This document shows, one piece after another, positions 1-8,995 of a DNA stretch of 64,000 nt. The translations under genes and the position numbers were made by a program. The notes below the pieces were generated by a model that saw only the letters and a program-made list of their open reading frames with translations, did no database searches and had not been told where the DNA came from. This DNA comes from Ga0077555 sp050187415 (GTDB lineage Bacteria; Pseudomonadota; Alphaproteobacteria; Rhizobiales; Hyphomicrobiaceae). The stretch spans positions 1 to 64,000 of the forward strand of contig JBFWXN010000021.1 of NCBI GenBank assembly GCA_050187415.1, given 5' to 3'. Each line of letters opens with the position of its first letter. The stretch's first letter is position 1.

Positions 1-168
1 GCCGAACTTGGCAGGGGCTGGACTGCCAGTATCGCGCACACGCTTCGACCACTTCACAACCGTCGACGGCGCTATATCGACGCGCTCGGCGATCGAGCGG
101 CAGGTCTCGCCTTCGGCGATGGCTGTGGCAACACGCGCTCGCAGGTCTGCGGAGTAGGGCTTTGCCAT
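1..168 (-). CDS. IS630-family transposase, N-terminal part (cut by window start)
   Basis: The minus strand from the ATG at 168 encodes 56 residues beginning MAKPYSADLRARVATAIAEG, with a helix-turn-helix (SIAERVDIAPSTVVKWSKR) at about residues 25-43. This is the usual start of IS630-type transposases, whose N-terminal domain binds the terminal repeats and whose C-terminal DDE domain cuts and joins DNA. The DDE domain lies outside the window, so I cannot tell whether the element is intact. It is transcribed away from the neighbouring prpB-like gene. Confidence 0.85.
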   Translation of the reverse strand, partial: MAKPYSADLRARVATAIAEGETCRSIAERVDIAPSTVVKWSKRVRDTGSPAPAKFG

Positions 169-202
169 GTGTGCTGGCCTCCAACCTCCCGCACACATCT
201 TG

Positions 203-239
203 AATCAGAACCCCACTGATTTGGGAATCCCCCGATTCC
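203..239. repeat. Two adjacent inverted repeats at the edge of the IS630 element
   Basis: Just upstream of the transposase start are two perfect short inverted repeats. AATCAG (203-208) faces CTGATT (216-221) across 7 bases. GGAATC (224-229) faces GATTCC (234-239) across CCCC. Such structures fit the end of an insertion sequence, but the opposite end is outside the window, so the true terminal repeat and the TA target duplication cannot be fixed. Confidence 0.4.
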
Positions 240-329
240 GCCTAACGCTGAACGACTCTAGCATCGGCTCGATCGGTGTGCATCGCCCGATGAGGCGCGC
301 GGCCCGGCACGCGGCCACCGCGCACCCCC

Positions 330-1247
330 TCAGCGATCCGGGTCGCCCGGAACGATGCTGGCGATGATCGAACGATCAAGCGCCTCGAACTCGTGATAGC
401 CGATCAGCTCGTAGAGGCGCTTGCGGGTCAACATCTGCTCAACCTGAGGCGCGGTCGTATCGTCCTTGGCCAACGCGGCGTAGAAGCCCTGCATGGCTCT
501 GGCGGCAACGCGAAGCGACGAGACAGGCCAAATAACGATACGTACTCCGGCCTCTTGCAGAGCCGTCGCCGTTTCCAGCGGCGTGCGGCCAAATTCCGTC
601 ATGTTGGCCATCACAGGCTTGGTCATGGCCGACGCGAAGGCACGAAACTGCTCGAGGCTCGTCAGGGCATCGGGGAAAACAATGTCGGCACCGGCCTGGG
701 CATAGAGCCGTCCGCGCGCGATTGCGCCCTGGAGACCTTCGGAAGCCGCCGCATCGGTACGCGCTATGATCAGCATATTGCGCGCGGCCCTCTTGGCTGC
801 CGCTATTTTGGCGGCCATCTGATCGGCGGGGACGAGGGACTTATCGTTGAGGTGTCCGCACTTCTTCGGCAGGATCTGATCCTCGATGTGGACCGCGGCC
901 GCTCCCGCCGCCTCGAGATCTGCGACGAGCCGCATGGCGTTCAACGCCTCGCCATAGCCGGTATCACCGTCGACGATGAGCGGAAGCCCGGTGGCGCGGG
1001 ACAGCGAGCGGACCACCAGAAGCAGCTCTTCCTGGGTCATCATCCCGAGATCCGGGAGGCCGAGACTGGCCGTGACCGCGCCGCCGGAGACGTAGAGCGC
1101 CTTGAAGCCCGCCTCGCGCGCTATGAGACCGGCCAAGGCGTTATGGGCGCCCGGCGCCCGCACAATGCCACCCTCGTCCAGCATGCGGCGTAGCCTCGCT
1201 CCAGGCGTGTCCTCGCCGGCGCTGCCTCCGGTCAGCCAATCGGGCAT
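330..1247 (-). CDS. prpB: Methylisocitrate lyase / PEP-mutase-family C-C lyase
   Basis: This 305-residue cytosolic enzyme belongs to the isocitrate lyase/PEP mutase family. The metal- and substrate-binding stretch DGDTGYGE is at residues 93-100 and the catalytic loop KKCGH at 128-132, with Cys130 as the expected acid. Methylisocitrate lyase splits 2-methylisocitrate into pyruvate and succinate in the methylcitrate cycle for propionate. No prpC or prpD lies beside it, so 2,3-dimethylmalate lyase or another family activity remains possible. It is divergent from the solute-binding protein gene, with 265 bases between them. Confidence 0.75.
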   Translation of the reverse strand: MPDWLTGGSAGEDTPGARLRRMLDEGGIVRAPGAHNALAGLIAREAGFKALYVSGGAVTASLGLPDLGMMTQEELLLVVRSLSRATGLPLIVDGDTGYGEALNAMRLVADLEAAGAAAVHIEDQILPKKCGHLNDKSLVPADQMAAKIAAAKRAARNMLIIARTDAAASEGLQGAIARGRLYAQAGADIVFPDALTSLEQFRAFASAMTKPVMANMTEFGRTPLETATALQEAGVRIVIWPVSSLRVAARAMQGFYAALAKDDTTAPQVEQMLTRKRLYELIGYHEFEALDRSIIASIVPGDPDR

Positions 1248-1512
1248 TCCACTCTCCTGTTCGCGTGTCAGCTTCGCCGACTATAAGTCATATTCCAGCG
1301 TTATCGCTTCCGGATCGACCCTTCGCGTTGACCGTTTCAGCCGAACTTGCGATTACTTTCCCTATCACTGATGCGGGGGCGACGGCGGTCGACGTCGTCG
1401 CTTTCGAGCGGTGCGCTTGGCAGAACCCGGAGGCCTCCGGCCGCAACGCGAGTTGCCGGCACCCGAAAATGCGTTGCGTATCGACAACCATCACCAAAGG
1501 TGAGAGCGCTAA

Positions 1513-3114
1513 ATGCCTGGGCAGCGGCTGACGAGGTTGAAACCCTTACTCCTCGCAATCGGCACATGCCTCTTGATGACGGCGGCAACGGACGGTCCGG
1601 CAATCGCGGCACAGCCCGATCACTTGGTGATTGCCGCACCCTCCCAGATCGATACACTCGACCCGCACATCAACCTCGACACGCGCAGCGCAGGTGTGCG
1701 TCTTCAACTTTACGACGGTCTGTTTCGCTGGCAAGGCTCGCCGCTGCGGATCGCCCCGTGGCTAGCGCAATCCTATACCGTCTCAGAAGACGGGCGTACA
1801 TTCCGCTTCTCCCTGCGCCTAGGGGCGAAATTTCATGATGGCCGCGACGTGCGTGCCGCTGACGTCGTTTATTCGATCGAGCGCGTTTTGGCGCTGAAGC
1901 GGGGCATGGCGCCGCTGCTTGCCGGGCTGGTGGCGCCCGGCTCGACCAAGGCGATCGACAACCACACCGTCGAGTTCGTTCTCAATCGCGCCTCCCCGCT
2001 CTTCCTGGCCCTGCTCCCAGAGCTTGCGATCGTCAATGCCGAACTCCTGAAAGCGAACGAAATCAACAACGACTGGGGCCGCGGATGGCTACAGGACAAC
2101 GACGCGGGCTCGGGAAGCTATGCCTTCAAGCAGCGTACACCAATGGGCTCGGTCGTCGCCGGGCGGTACGCCCAGCACTGGAATTCGAACTGGTCCGAAC
2201 GGCCGGTCGAGGAGGTCGAATGGCGGCCGATGATCGACCCGGAGGCTCGGATCGCCGCCTTTACGCGAGGCGACGTGCAAGTTCTGCAGGGGACCTATCT
2301 ACCGGGCGAACTCAAACGGCTGCGACAGACGAAAGACGCGTCGGTCCTGATGAGTGAGAGCCCCCGCGCCTTCGTCGGGATTCTGAATAGCGGTCGGGAA
2401 CCTATGAAGACGCCGGGTTTCCGCAAGATTTTGGCGCAGGCGTTCAATACCGACTGGTTCATCCGGAGCACGCTCGGCGAGACCGCGACCCCGCTCGGCA
2501 TTCCGATTCCTCCGACGCTCGGCTCTCAGCCAAGCGGGTTTACGCGCCCGAGCTTCGATATTCCTGCCGCTCGCGACGCGCTGGCAAAGTTGAAGCTGCA
2601 GCCGCCATACGAATTCGCAATCGGCGCGATCGCCGGCGATCCGCATTCGGAGCGCGCCGCCCTGATCATGCTCGAGGGCATGCTCAGCCTGGGCCTTGTT
2701 GCTCACATCGTCTCGGAGCCGTGGCCCGTCGTTGCGAACCGGATGCGCAACGAGAAGCAGATGTACGATATCCTGTTCCTGTGGCGCGGTGCCCGTTACC
2801 TCGATGCCAACAACTGGGTTGGCGAGATGTTCGACTGCGATCTTTTCGGAGCTGGCAACGCGAGTTGGTATTGCAATCGCGATGCAGACCGGCTGATCAA
2901 GGAGGCTCGGGGGGCGACGGACCAGAAATTGCGGCGGCAAGGCTTCGAGAAGGCCGCGGTCTTGGTCGCCCAGGATCATGCCGGGCTGTTCATCGCCACG
3001 GCGAAGCGCCCGATCGCCTATTCCAAATCCGTCAAAGGGTTGCAGATCTCGCCGGTTGGAGAGGCGATCGAGGTCCGCTCGGTGACGATCGATCGCGCGG
3101 CCGGGGGCCAGTAG
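1513..3114 (+). CDS. ABC transporter solute-binding protein, family 5 (peptide/nickel type)
   Basis: This 533-residue protein starts with a signal peptide (basic MPGQRLTRLK, hydrophobic core, AIAA near residue 33) and is expected in the periplasm. The body has the family 5 pattern: IDTLDPH near the start, LYDGLFRW, LAQSYTVSEDGRTFRFSLR and FHDGRDVRAADVVYS. These proteins deliver peptides, opines, glycosides or similar ligands to an inner-membrane permease. No permease or ATPase gene is nearby, so it is an orphan receptor and its ligand cannot be read from sequence. The ATG at 1513 has a good AAAGGTGAG site about 8 bases upstream. Confidence 0.85.
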   Translation: MPGQRLTRLKPLLLAIGTCLLMTAATDGPAIAAQPDHLVIAAPSQIDTLDPHINLDTRSAGVRLQLYDGLFRWQGSPLRIAPWLAQSYTVSEDGRTFRFSLRLGAKFHDGRDVRAADVVYSIERVLALKRGMAPLLAGLVAPGSTKAIDNHTVEFVLNRASPLFLALLPELAIVNAELLKANEINNDWGRGWLQDNDAGSGSYAFKQRTPMGSVVAGRYAQHWNSNWSERPVEEVEWRPMIDPEARIAAFTRGDVQVLQGTYLPGELKRLRQTKDASVLMSESPRAFVGILNSGREPMKTPGFRKILAQAFNTDWFIRSTLGETATPLGIPIPPTLGSQPSGFTRPSFDIPAARDALAKLKLQPPYEFAIGAIAGDPHSERAALIMLEGMLSLGLVAHIVSEPWPVVANRMRNEKQMYDILFLWRGARYLDANNWVGEMFDCDLFGAGNASWYCNRDADRLIKEARGATDQKLRRQGFEKAAVLVAQDHAGLFIATAKRPIAYSKSVKGLQISPVGEAIEVRSVTIDRAAGGQ

Positions 3115-3197
3115 CGTCGGCGATGTGCTGCGGCCGCCGGAGCAGCCGCGCAACCAACGGCTCGGCGCCGCGTCTCGGGGCCGCGCGCCGCGCGCCC

Positions 3198-4334
3198 TCA
3201 GGCGGCCTTCTTCGAGGCCGCCAACTGCCGCAGATACCATTCGCCGTCGCCGAACAGCGTCTCGCAAATCGTCAACCGCTTGTAATAGTGGCCGATCGAC
3301 AGCTCGTCGGTCATGCCCATGCCGCCGTGCAACTGGATGCCTTGGCCGCCGACGAAGCGTGCCGACTGGGCCGTCTTGACCTTCGCCATCCAGACCATGC
3401 GCTGGGCGTCAGGTGCCTGATCGTCGAGCGCTTGTAACGCGGCGTGGACGACGGCCCGCGCTTCCTCCGTCGAAACGCTCATGTCGACCAGTCGATGCTG
3501 GAGGACCTGGAACTTGGACAGCGGCTGACCGAACTGCTGTCGCGTCTTCAGGTACTCGACCGTCTGATCGGTTACAGCCGCCATCGCTCCCACGGCCTCG
3601 GCACAGGCCGCAATCGCACCCCGGTCGATCAACCGATCGACGACCGGCATCAGATCACCGTTGCTGTCGCCGAGACGGCCCGATGCGTCGACCTTCACGT
3701 TTTCGAGTCGAACCGCGCCACCCTGCCGTCCGTCGAGCGCAGGAGCGGGGAGCACACCGACACCCGGCGACGTGCGGGGCACCAGGAAGAGACCGAGAGG
3801 CCCCGTCTCCGAACCCACACGAGCCGATACGACGAGAAGGTCGGCGGCATGCGCATGCAGGGCGAACGTCTTCTCACCGGTGAGGCTGTAGCCGGCACCG
3901 TCCTTCGTCGCGACGGTCTTCACATAGTCGCGGACATAGCCGCTCCCCGGCTCGCTGTGACAGAAAGCGAGCACAAGATCACCGGTCGCGATCTGGCCAA
4001 GCATCTCCTGCTGCTTGGCATTTCCGGCCAACTCGATGGCGCCGGCGCCCATGACCACGGTGGCGATGAACGGCTCGAGAAGGATGAAGCGGCCGACACC
4101 AGCCATGACGATGCCGAGCTCGGTCATTCCGCCGGCCGAGCCGCCCGCTTCCTCCGGCATCGAGATGCCGAGCCAGCCCATGTCGGCGAACTGCTTCCAC
4201 TCGGCGCGACCGAAGCCCTCGCCACCCGGAGCGCGGGCGAGCTTCTTCCAATGTTCAAACGGATATTTGTCGGCGAGCAACTCCTGCAGGCTGTCGTGTA
4301 GTTGCTGGCGCTCTTCGCTGGAGAGAGATGGCAT
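3198..4334 (-). CDS. Acyl-CoA dehydrogenase family protein, probable non-catalytic partner subunit
   Basis: This 378-residue acyl-CoA dehydrogenase fold protein begins MPSLSSEERQ. The start at 4334 leaves a 10-base gap to the upstream dehydrogenase gene; a longer reading frame only overlaps that gene. The flavin-loop region reads HSEPGSGY and the C-terminal part QLHGGMGMTDELSIGHYYKR. The usual catalytic glutamate is missing at both known positions: the helix-G segment reads IDRGAIAAC where active enzymes have YER, and the C-terminal segment reads LFGDGE where medium-chain enzymes have YEGT. I infer it pairs with the product of 4345-5553. Confidence 0.8.
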   Translation of the reverse strand: MPSLSSEERQQLHDSLQELLADKYPFEHWKKLARAPGGEGFGRAEWKQFADMGWLGISMPEEAGGSAGGMTELGIVMAGVGRFILLEPFIATVVMGAGAIELAGNAKQQEMLGQIATGDLVLAFCHSEPGSGYVRDYVKTVATKDGAGYSLTGEKTFALHAHAADLLVVSARVGSETGPLGLFLVPRTSPGVGVLPAPALDGRQGGAVRLENVKVDASGRLGDSNGDLMPVVDRLIDRGAIAACAEAVGAMAAVTDQTVEYLKTRQQFGQPLSKFQVLQHRLVDMSVSTEEARAVVHAALQALDDQAPDAQRMVWMAKVKTAQSARFVGGQGIQLHGGMGMTDELSIGHYYKRLTICETLFGDGEWYLRQLAASKKAA

Positions 4335-4344
4335 GAAACAGTCC

Positions 4345-5553
4345 TCAGAGCCCGAGTGCGCCTTTGGCGATGATGTTCTTCTGCACCTCGCTGGAGCCTC
4401 CGTAGATGGTTGCGGCTCGACGATAGAGATGCTCGTAGATGACGTCGGCCGACTCAGGTGGCCCAAGAACCTCGCCGTTCCAGCCGGCATGGAGCGCTTC
4501 GCTCTGGTAGACCATGCCGTGCCGGCCGAGTACGTCGAGGCCTGCTTGCAGGATGGCCTGCTGCAGCTCCGTTCCGCGAAGCTTCAGCGCTGCCGCTCCC
4601 ATCAGCGACGGGGCGCCCTCCTGCCGGGCGGCCGCGAGCTGATCGGCCATCAAGGCCTTAACTGTCGCCAGCCCAACCTCGAGCTCCGCCATGCGCCGCT
4701 TCACCATCGGATCGTCCGCGAGCGTTTGGCCTCCCTCGCGCGTCTCGGCGACGAGATTGCGGATCTGGTCGATGTTGGCCTCGAGCTTGACGATGTCGAC
4801 ATTGCCGACGCGCTCGTTGGCGAGCAGGAACTTGGCGTAGGTCCAGCCCTTGTTTTCCTCGCCGATCCGATTCGAGATCGGCACCCGCACGTTGTCGAAG
4901 AAAACCTCGTTCAGGTGGTGCCCCAAGGTGATGCCGATGATCGGGCGCACCGTGATACCGGGGGTCTTCATGTCGATCAGCAGGAACGAGATGCCTTCCT
5001 GCTTCTTCGCTTTCTGGTCGGTCCTGACGAGCGCGAAGATCCAATCGGCCCAATGCGCCATCGAGGTCCAGATCTTCTGGCCGTTGACAACGTAATGGTC
5101 ACCGTCGCGGTCCGCCCGCGTCTTCAGGCTCGCCAAATCAGAGCCCGCCCCCGGCTCGGAATAGCCTTGGCACCACCATACGTCATTCTTGATGATGCCG
5201 GGAAGGTGCTGCTCCTTCTGGGCGTCGGTACCGAACGTATAGATGACAGGGCCCGCCATGGTCGGGCCGAACGACAACAGCGGCGGAGCTCCGGCGCGTC
5301 CGAGTTCCTCGAGGAAGGCCAGGTGCTGGGCAGGCTTCCACCCCAGGCCGCCATGCTGCTTCGGCCACTTACCCGTCAGCCAGCCCTTGCTGCCCAGGCG
5401 CTTCAGCCACTCGTCGTATTCCTGCTTCTCGAGGTGCTGGCCGGTGGCCTGCTTCCGCTTGACGACGTCAGGAAGCTCTCGCTCACAGAATGCGCGGACG
5501 TCGGAACGAAACTGATCGAGTGACGTGTCGTGCTCGACGGTTCGGATGAACAT
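4345..5553 (-). CDS. Acyl-CoA dehydrogenase, probable catalytic subunit
   Basis: This 402-residue FAD flavoprotein oxidises an acyl-CoA to the 2,3-enoyl-CoA. Signature segments are GYSEPGAGSDLASLKT (about 130-145) and IYGGSSEVQKNII near the C-terminus. The C-terminal glutamate of medium-chain enzymes is replaced by glycine (IYGG). Glu247 in LLANERVG aligns with the helix-G catalytic glutamate of isovaleryl-CoA dehydrogenases; the spacing from the preceding glycine is identical to that in the isovaleryl enzyme of this window. It is the first gene of a two-gene operon with 3198-4334 and is divergent from the monooxygenase at 5760. The acyl substrate is unknown. Confidence 0.88.
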   Translation of the reverse strand: MFIRTVEHDTSLDQFRSDVRAFCERELPDVVKRKQATGQHLEKQEYDEWLKRLGSKGWLTGKWPKQHGGLGWKPAQHLAFLEELGRAGAPPLLSFGPTMAGPVIYTFGTDAQKEQHLPGIIKNDVWWCQGYSEPGAGSDLASLKTRADRDGDHYVVNGQKIWTSMAHWADWIFALVRTDQKAKKQEGISFLLIDMKTPGITVRPIIGITLGHHLNEVFFDNVRVPISNRIGEENKGWTYAKFLLANERVGNVDIVKLEANIDQIRNLVAETREGGQTLADDPMVKRRMAELEVGLATVKALMADQLAAARQEGAPSLMGAAALKLRGTELQQAILQAGLDVLGRHGMVYQSEALHAGWNGEVLGPPESADVIYEHLYRRAATIYGGSSEVQKNIIAKGALGL

Positions 5554-5759
5554 GGGCTTCCTCTGTAGCTGTCGTTTTTTCGCATTATCGATCTTGCGCC
5601 CTGGGACGCAACGCTAAGAGCCACGCGCGCCGTTTGCAATGCCCTGTCCGAGTCCGAGCAAGGCGCACGCGGGCGAAGGTCGGTCGCCGGCGAAGCTATT
5701 GTACGCGGGGCCGATCGCTCGCTACGCTTCGACAGCGCATCCGAGGTGGACGACAGATC

Positions 5760-7082
5760 ATGAAGCGACAGTTGCGTATCAATCTCTTTATTCAGAGCCG
5801 CGGACATCACGAGGCGTCCTGGCGGCATCCCCGCGCCTCGCCCATGGCGCTCACGGACATCGCCTACTACCAGGATCTCGCGCAGCGGGCCGAGCTGGCG
5901 CAGCTCGACTCGATCTTCCTTGCCGACCAACTGAACTTGCCGAATGATGCGGCCCAGGCCGGTCGCACATGGCTGGAGCCGATCACGGTACTGGGGGCCC
6001 TCGCCGTCTCGACACGTCGGATCGGGCTCATCGCAACGGCCTCGACGACATACACCGAGCCATTCAATCTTGCGCGCCAGTATGCCTCGCTCGATCATAT
6101 GTCGGGCGGGCGCGTGGCGTGGAATATCGTGACCACTTGGGCGGTCGCCGCTGCCCAGAACTACGGCGGCACGGCGCAGCTCACACACGCTCAACGCTAC
6201 GCACGGGCCGAGGACTACATGGCCGTGGTGAAGCGGCTTTGGGACAGTTGGGCGGCCGACGCGGTGCTGGACGATCGAGCATCTGGTCGATACGCGCGGG
6301 CCGAGCGTATTCGTCCAATCGATCACCGGGGCGAATTTTACCAGGTGGCTGGCCCGATGAACATGCCCCGTTCGCCGCAAGGTCGTCCGGTGCTGGTGCA
6401 GGCAGGCTCGTCCGACACGGGTCGTGGATTTGCGGCGCGGCACGCGGAAGCGATCTTCACCGCGCACATGGAGAAGCGGACGGCTCAGGATTTCTATTCC
6501 GACATCAAGGCGCGCGCCGCGCAGCTCGGCCGAAATCCGGACCAGGTTCTGATCCTGCCCGGCCTCAGCCCGATGATCGGCAGCACCGAGGCCGAAGCCC
6601 GGCGGCTTCAATGCGAACTCGATGATCTGACGGATCCCGAAGTTGGACGCATGCGGCTGTCGGGGCGCTTCGGCGGGCACGACTTCTCGCACCTGGCGCT
6701 CGACAAGCCTCTCTCGCCGGAAGATTTTCCCGACCCTGGCTCGGTCGAGGCCGCGCGTAGCCGAACCGAGGTGATCGTTGGGCTGGTGCGACGCGACAAG
6801 CCGACATTGCGCCAGCTTCTGTCGTATCTCGCCGGCGCGCGGGGCCACTTCATCTTTGCCGGAACGCCCGACCAGGTCGCCGACTTGATGGAAGACTGGT
6901 TTCAAGACGGCGCCGCGGACGGATTCAATCTGATGCCGCCCGTGTTGCCCTGGATGTTCGATGTCTTCGCGGACGAAGTGCTGCCGATCCTGCACCGCCG
7001 CGGGCTGGTCCGGCGGGAGTACGCGGGCTCGACATTACGCGACCATTACGGACTCGCAATGCCGGCCAGCCAGTTCGACTGA
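5760..7082 (+). CDS. LLM-class FMN-dependent monooxygenase (NtaA/SnaA/DszA type)
   Basis: This 440-residue luciferase-like monooxygenase starts MKRQLRINLFIQSRGHHEAS at 5760, behind GAGGTGG 10 bases upstream. Longer frames reach back into the divergent promoter region without a better ribosome site. Family features include SIFLADQL, ISTRRIGL-like text, HMSGGRVAWNIVT and GRPVLVQAGSSDTGRGFAARHAEAIF. Relatives use FMNH2 from a separate reductase to oxidise nitrilotriacetate, sulfones or related compounds. No reductase gene is adjacent. Its divergent pairing with the two acyl-CoA dehydrogenases suggests shared control, but the substrate is not predictable. Confidence 0.85.
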   Translation: MKRQLRINLFIQSRGHHEASWRHPRASPMALTDIAYYQDLAQRAELAQLDSIFLADQLNLPNDAAQAGRTWLEPITVLGALAVSTRRIGLIATASTTYTEPFNLARQYASLDHMSGGRVAWNIVTTWAVAAAQNYGGTAQLTHAQRYARAEDYMAVVKRLWDSWAADAVLDDRASGRYARAERIRPIDHRGEFYQVAGPMNMPRSPQGRPVLVQAGSSDTGRGFAARHAEAIFTAHMEKRTAQDFYSDIKARAAQLGRNPDQVLILPGLSPMIGSTEAEARRLQCELDDLTDPEVGRMRLSGRFGGHDFSHLALDKPLSPEDFPDPGSVEAARSRTEVIVGLVRRDKPTLRQLLSYLAGARGHFIFAGTPDQVADLMEDWFQDGAADGFNLMPPVLPWMFDVFADEVLPILHRRGLVRREYAGSTLRDHYGLAMPASQFD

Positions 7083-7160
7083 ACTCGTCCTGGTCGGCTG
7101 AGACAGGCAGGGCCGAACCGATCGATGTGATCCGCGAAGCCGGCGCGATTGCGGCGACGC

Positions 7161-8837
7161 TTAGAACAGTCCGTCGATCTGGCCCGCCTCGTTAAAGCGG
7201 ATGACCTCGGACGAGGGCTTCCGAGGCAAGCCGGGCATCGTCATGATCTCTCCGCAAATGGCCACGATGAAGCCGGCTCCGGCCGAGAGGCGCACCTCGC
7301 GGACGGGAATCGTGAAGCCGGTCGGTGCACCGCGCTGGTTCGGGTCGGTTGTGAATGAATACTGCGTCTTGGCGATGCACACGGGCAGCTTGCCGTAACC
7401 CATGTCTTCCCACGTCTTGAGCTGGTCGCGGATCGACTTCTCGGCCGTGACGCCATCGGCACGGTAGATGGTCTTGGCAATCGCCTCGATTTTCTGGAGC
7501 AAGCCCATCTCGTCAGGGTAGATCGGCGCGAACTTCGCGGAGCCGCTATCGGCGATCTCGGCCACTCGCTTCGCCATTTCGGCGATACCCTTGCCGCCCT
7601 CGGCCCAATGCCGGTTGACGAAGCACTCCGAGCCTTGCGCCTTCACGTATTCCATGACCGCTGCCACCTCGGCGTCGGTATCCGTGATGAAATGGTTGAT
7701 GCCCACGACCGCCGGAACGCCGAAGCTCTTGAGATTCTCGATGTGCCGCCCAAGATTGGCGAGCCCTTTTTTCACGGCGTCGACGTTCTCGGTACCGAGG
7801 TCGTCTTTCTTTACGCCACCGTTCATTTTCATGGCCCGGACGGTCGCAACGATGACGGCTGCGTCGGGTTTGAGGCCAGCCTTGCGGCACTTGATGTCGA
7901 AAAACTTCTCGGCCCCGAGATCGGCACCGAAGCCCGCCTCGGTCACCACGTAGTCGGCGAGCTTCAGCGCCGCCTTTGTGGCGATCACGGAGTTGCAGCC
8001 GTGCGCGATGTTGGCAAAGGGTCCGCCGTGAATGAAGGCCGGGTTGTTCTCGAGAGTCTGCACGAGGTTCGGCTGCATGGCCTGTGACAGCAGGACCGTC
8101 ATAGCGCCGTCGGCCTTGATGTCGCGTGCAAAGACCGGCGAGCGATCGCGGCGGTAGGCAACGATGATGTCGCCGAGACGCTTTTCGAGGTCCTTGATGT
8201 CGGTCGCAAGGCAAAGAATGGCCATCACCTCGGACGCGACCGTGATGTCGAAGCCCGCCTCCCGTGGAAATCCGTTGGCGACGCCGCCGAGCGAGACGAC
8301 GATCTCGCGCAGCGCCCTGTCGTTCATATCCATGACACGCCGCCAGGCCACCCGCCGCGCGTCGATACCAAGTTCGTTGCCCCAGTAGATGTGGTTGTCG
8401 ATCATCGCCGACAGCAGATTGTGAGCCGACGTGATGGCGTGGAAATCGCCGGTGAAATGCAGGTTGATATCCTCCATCGGCACCACCTGCGCGTAGCCGC
8501 CGCCGGCCGCCCCGCCCTTGACGCCGAAGCACGGTCCGAGAGACGGCTCGCGCAAGCAGATGGCGGCCTTCTTGCCGATGTAGTTGAGCCCGTCTCCAAG
8601 GCCGACCGTGGTCGTGGTCTTGCCCTCGCCGGCTGGCGTCGGGTTGATGGCTGTCACCAGGATCAGCTTGCCGTCCGGCTTGCCTTGCAGCGATTTCAGA
8701 AAGTCGGCCGATACTTTCGCCTTGTCGTGACCGAAGGGAAGCAGATGTTCCGAGGGGATGCCAAGCCGCGCACCGATGTCCTGGATCGGCTTCTTCTTTG
8801 CTTCGCGTGCGATCTCGATGTCGGACTTCACGGCCAT
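7161..8837 (-). CDS. fhs: Formate-tetrahydrofolate ligase
   Basis: This 558-residue cytosolic enzyme makes 10-formyl-THF from formate, THF and ATP. The ATP-binding loop TPAGEGKTTTT is at residues 67-77, followed by the family segments REPSLGPCFGVKGGAAGGGY and FTGDFHAITSAHNLL. The start at 8837 (MAVKSDIEI) follows a GAGGAG site; upstream in-frame codons encode low-complexity sequence unlike the family. It is last in the oxalate cluster, where formyl-CoA turnover releases formate, so its likely task here is to capture that formate for C1 metabolism. Confidence 0.95.
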   Translation of the reverse strand: MAVKSDIEIAREAKKKPIQDIGARLGIPSEHLLPFGHDKAKVSADFLKSLQGKPDGKLILVTAINPTPAGEGKTTTTVGLGDGLNYIGKKAAICLREPSLGPCFGVKGGAAGGGYAQVVPMEDINLHFTGDFHAITSAHNLLSAMIDNHIYWGNELGIDARRVAWRRVMDMNDRALREIVVSLGGVANGFPREAGFDITVASEVMAILCLATDIKDLEKRLGDIIVAYRRDRSPVFARDIKADGAMTVLLSQAMQPNLVQTLENNPAFIHGGPFANIAHGCNSVIATKAALKLADYVVTEAGFGADLGAEKFFDIKCRKAGLKPDAAVIVATVRAMKMNGGVKKDDLGTENVDAVKKGLANLGRHIENLKSFGVPAVVGINHFITDTDAEVAAVMEYVKAQGSECFVNRHWAEGGKGIAEMAKRVAEIADSGSAKFAPIYPDEMGLLQKIEAIAKTIYRADGVTAEKSIRDQLKTWEDMGYGKLPVCIAKTQYSFTTDPNQRGAPTGFTIPVREVRLSAGAGFIVAICGEIMTMPGLPRKPSSEVIRFNEAGQIDGLF

Positions 8838-8995
8838 TTGCGGGGCTCCTCGGGGTATGGTTAGCGGGCATCTCCCCCCGCGAGGCGGAGGTCTCGCGAC
8901 GCAGACTGAACGCCGCGCCGCATTCACAAGGTCCCGCAAGACGCGGGATCCCAAAATCGCGACAGCCTAGTCGGCTGCCGCCTCGCTTGCCAAGC

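Noticed and set aside
3198..4490. Longer start (4490) for the second acyl-CoA dehydrogenase
   Set aside because: The extra 52 residues overlap the 3' end of the upstream dehydrogenase gene and do not look like the family.
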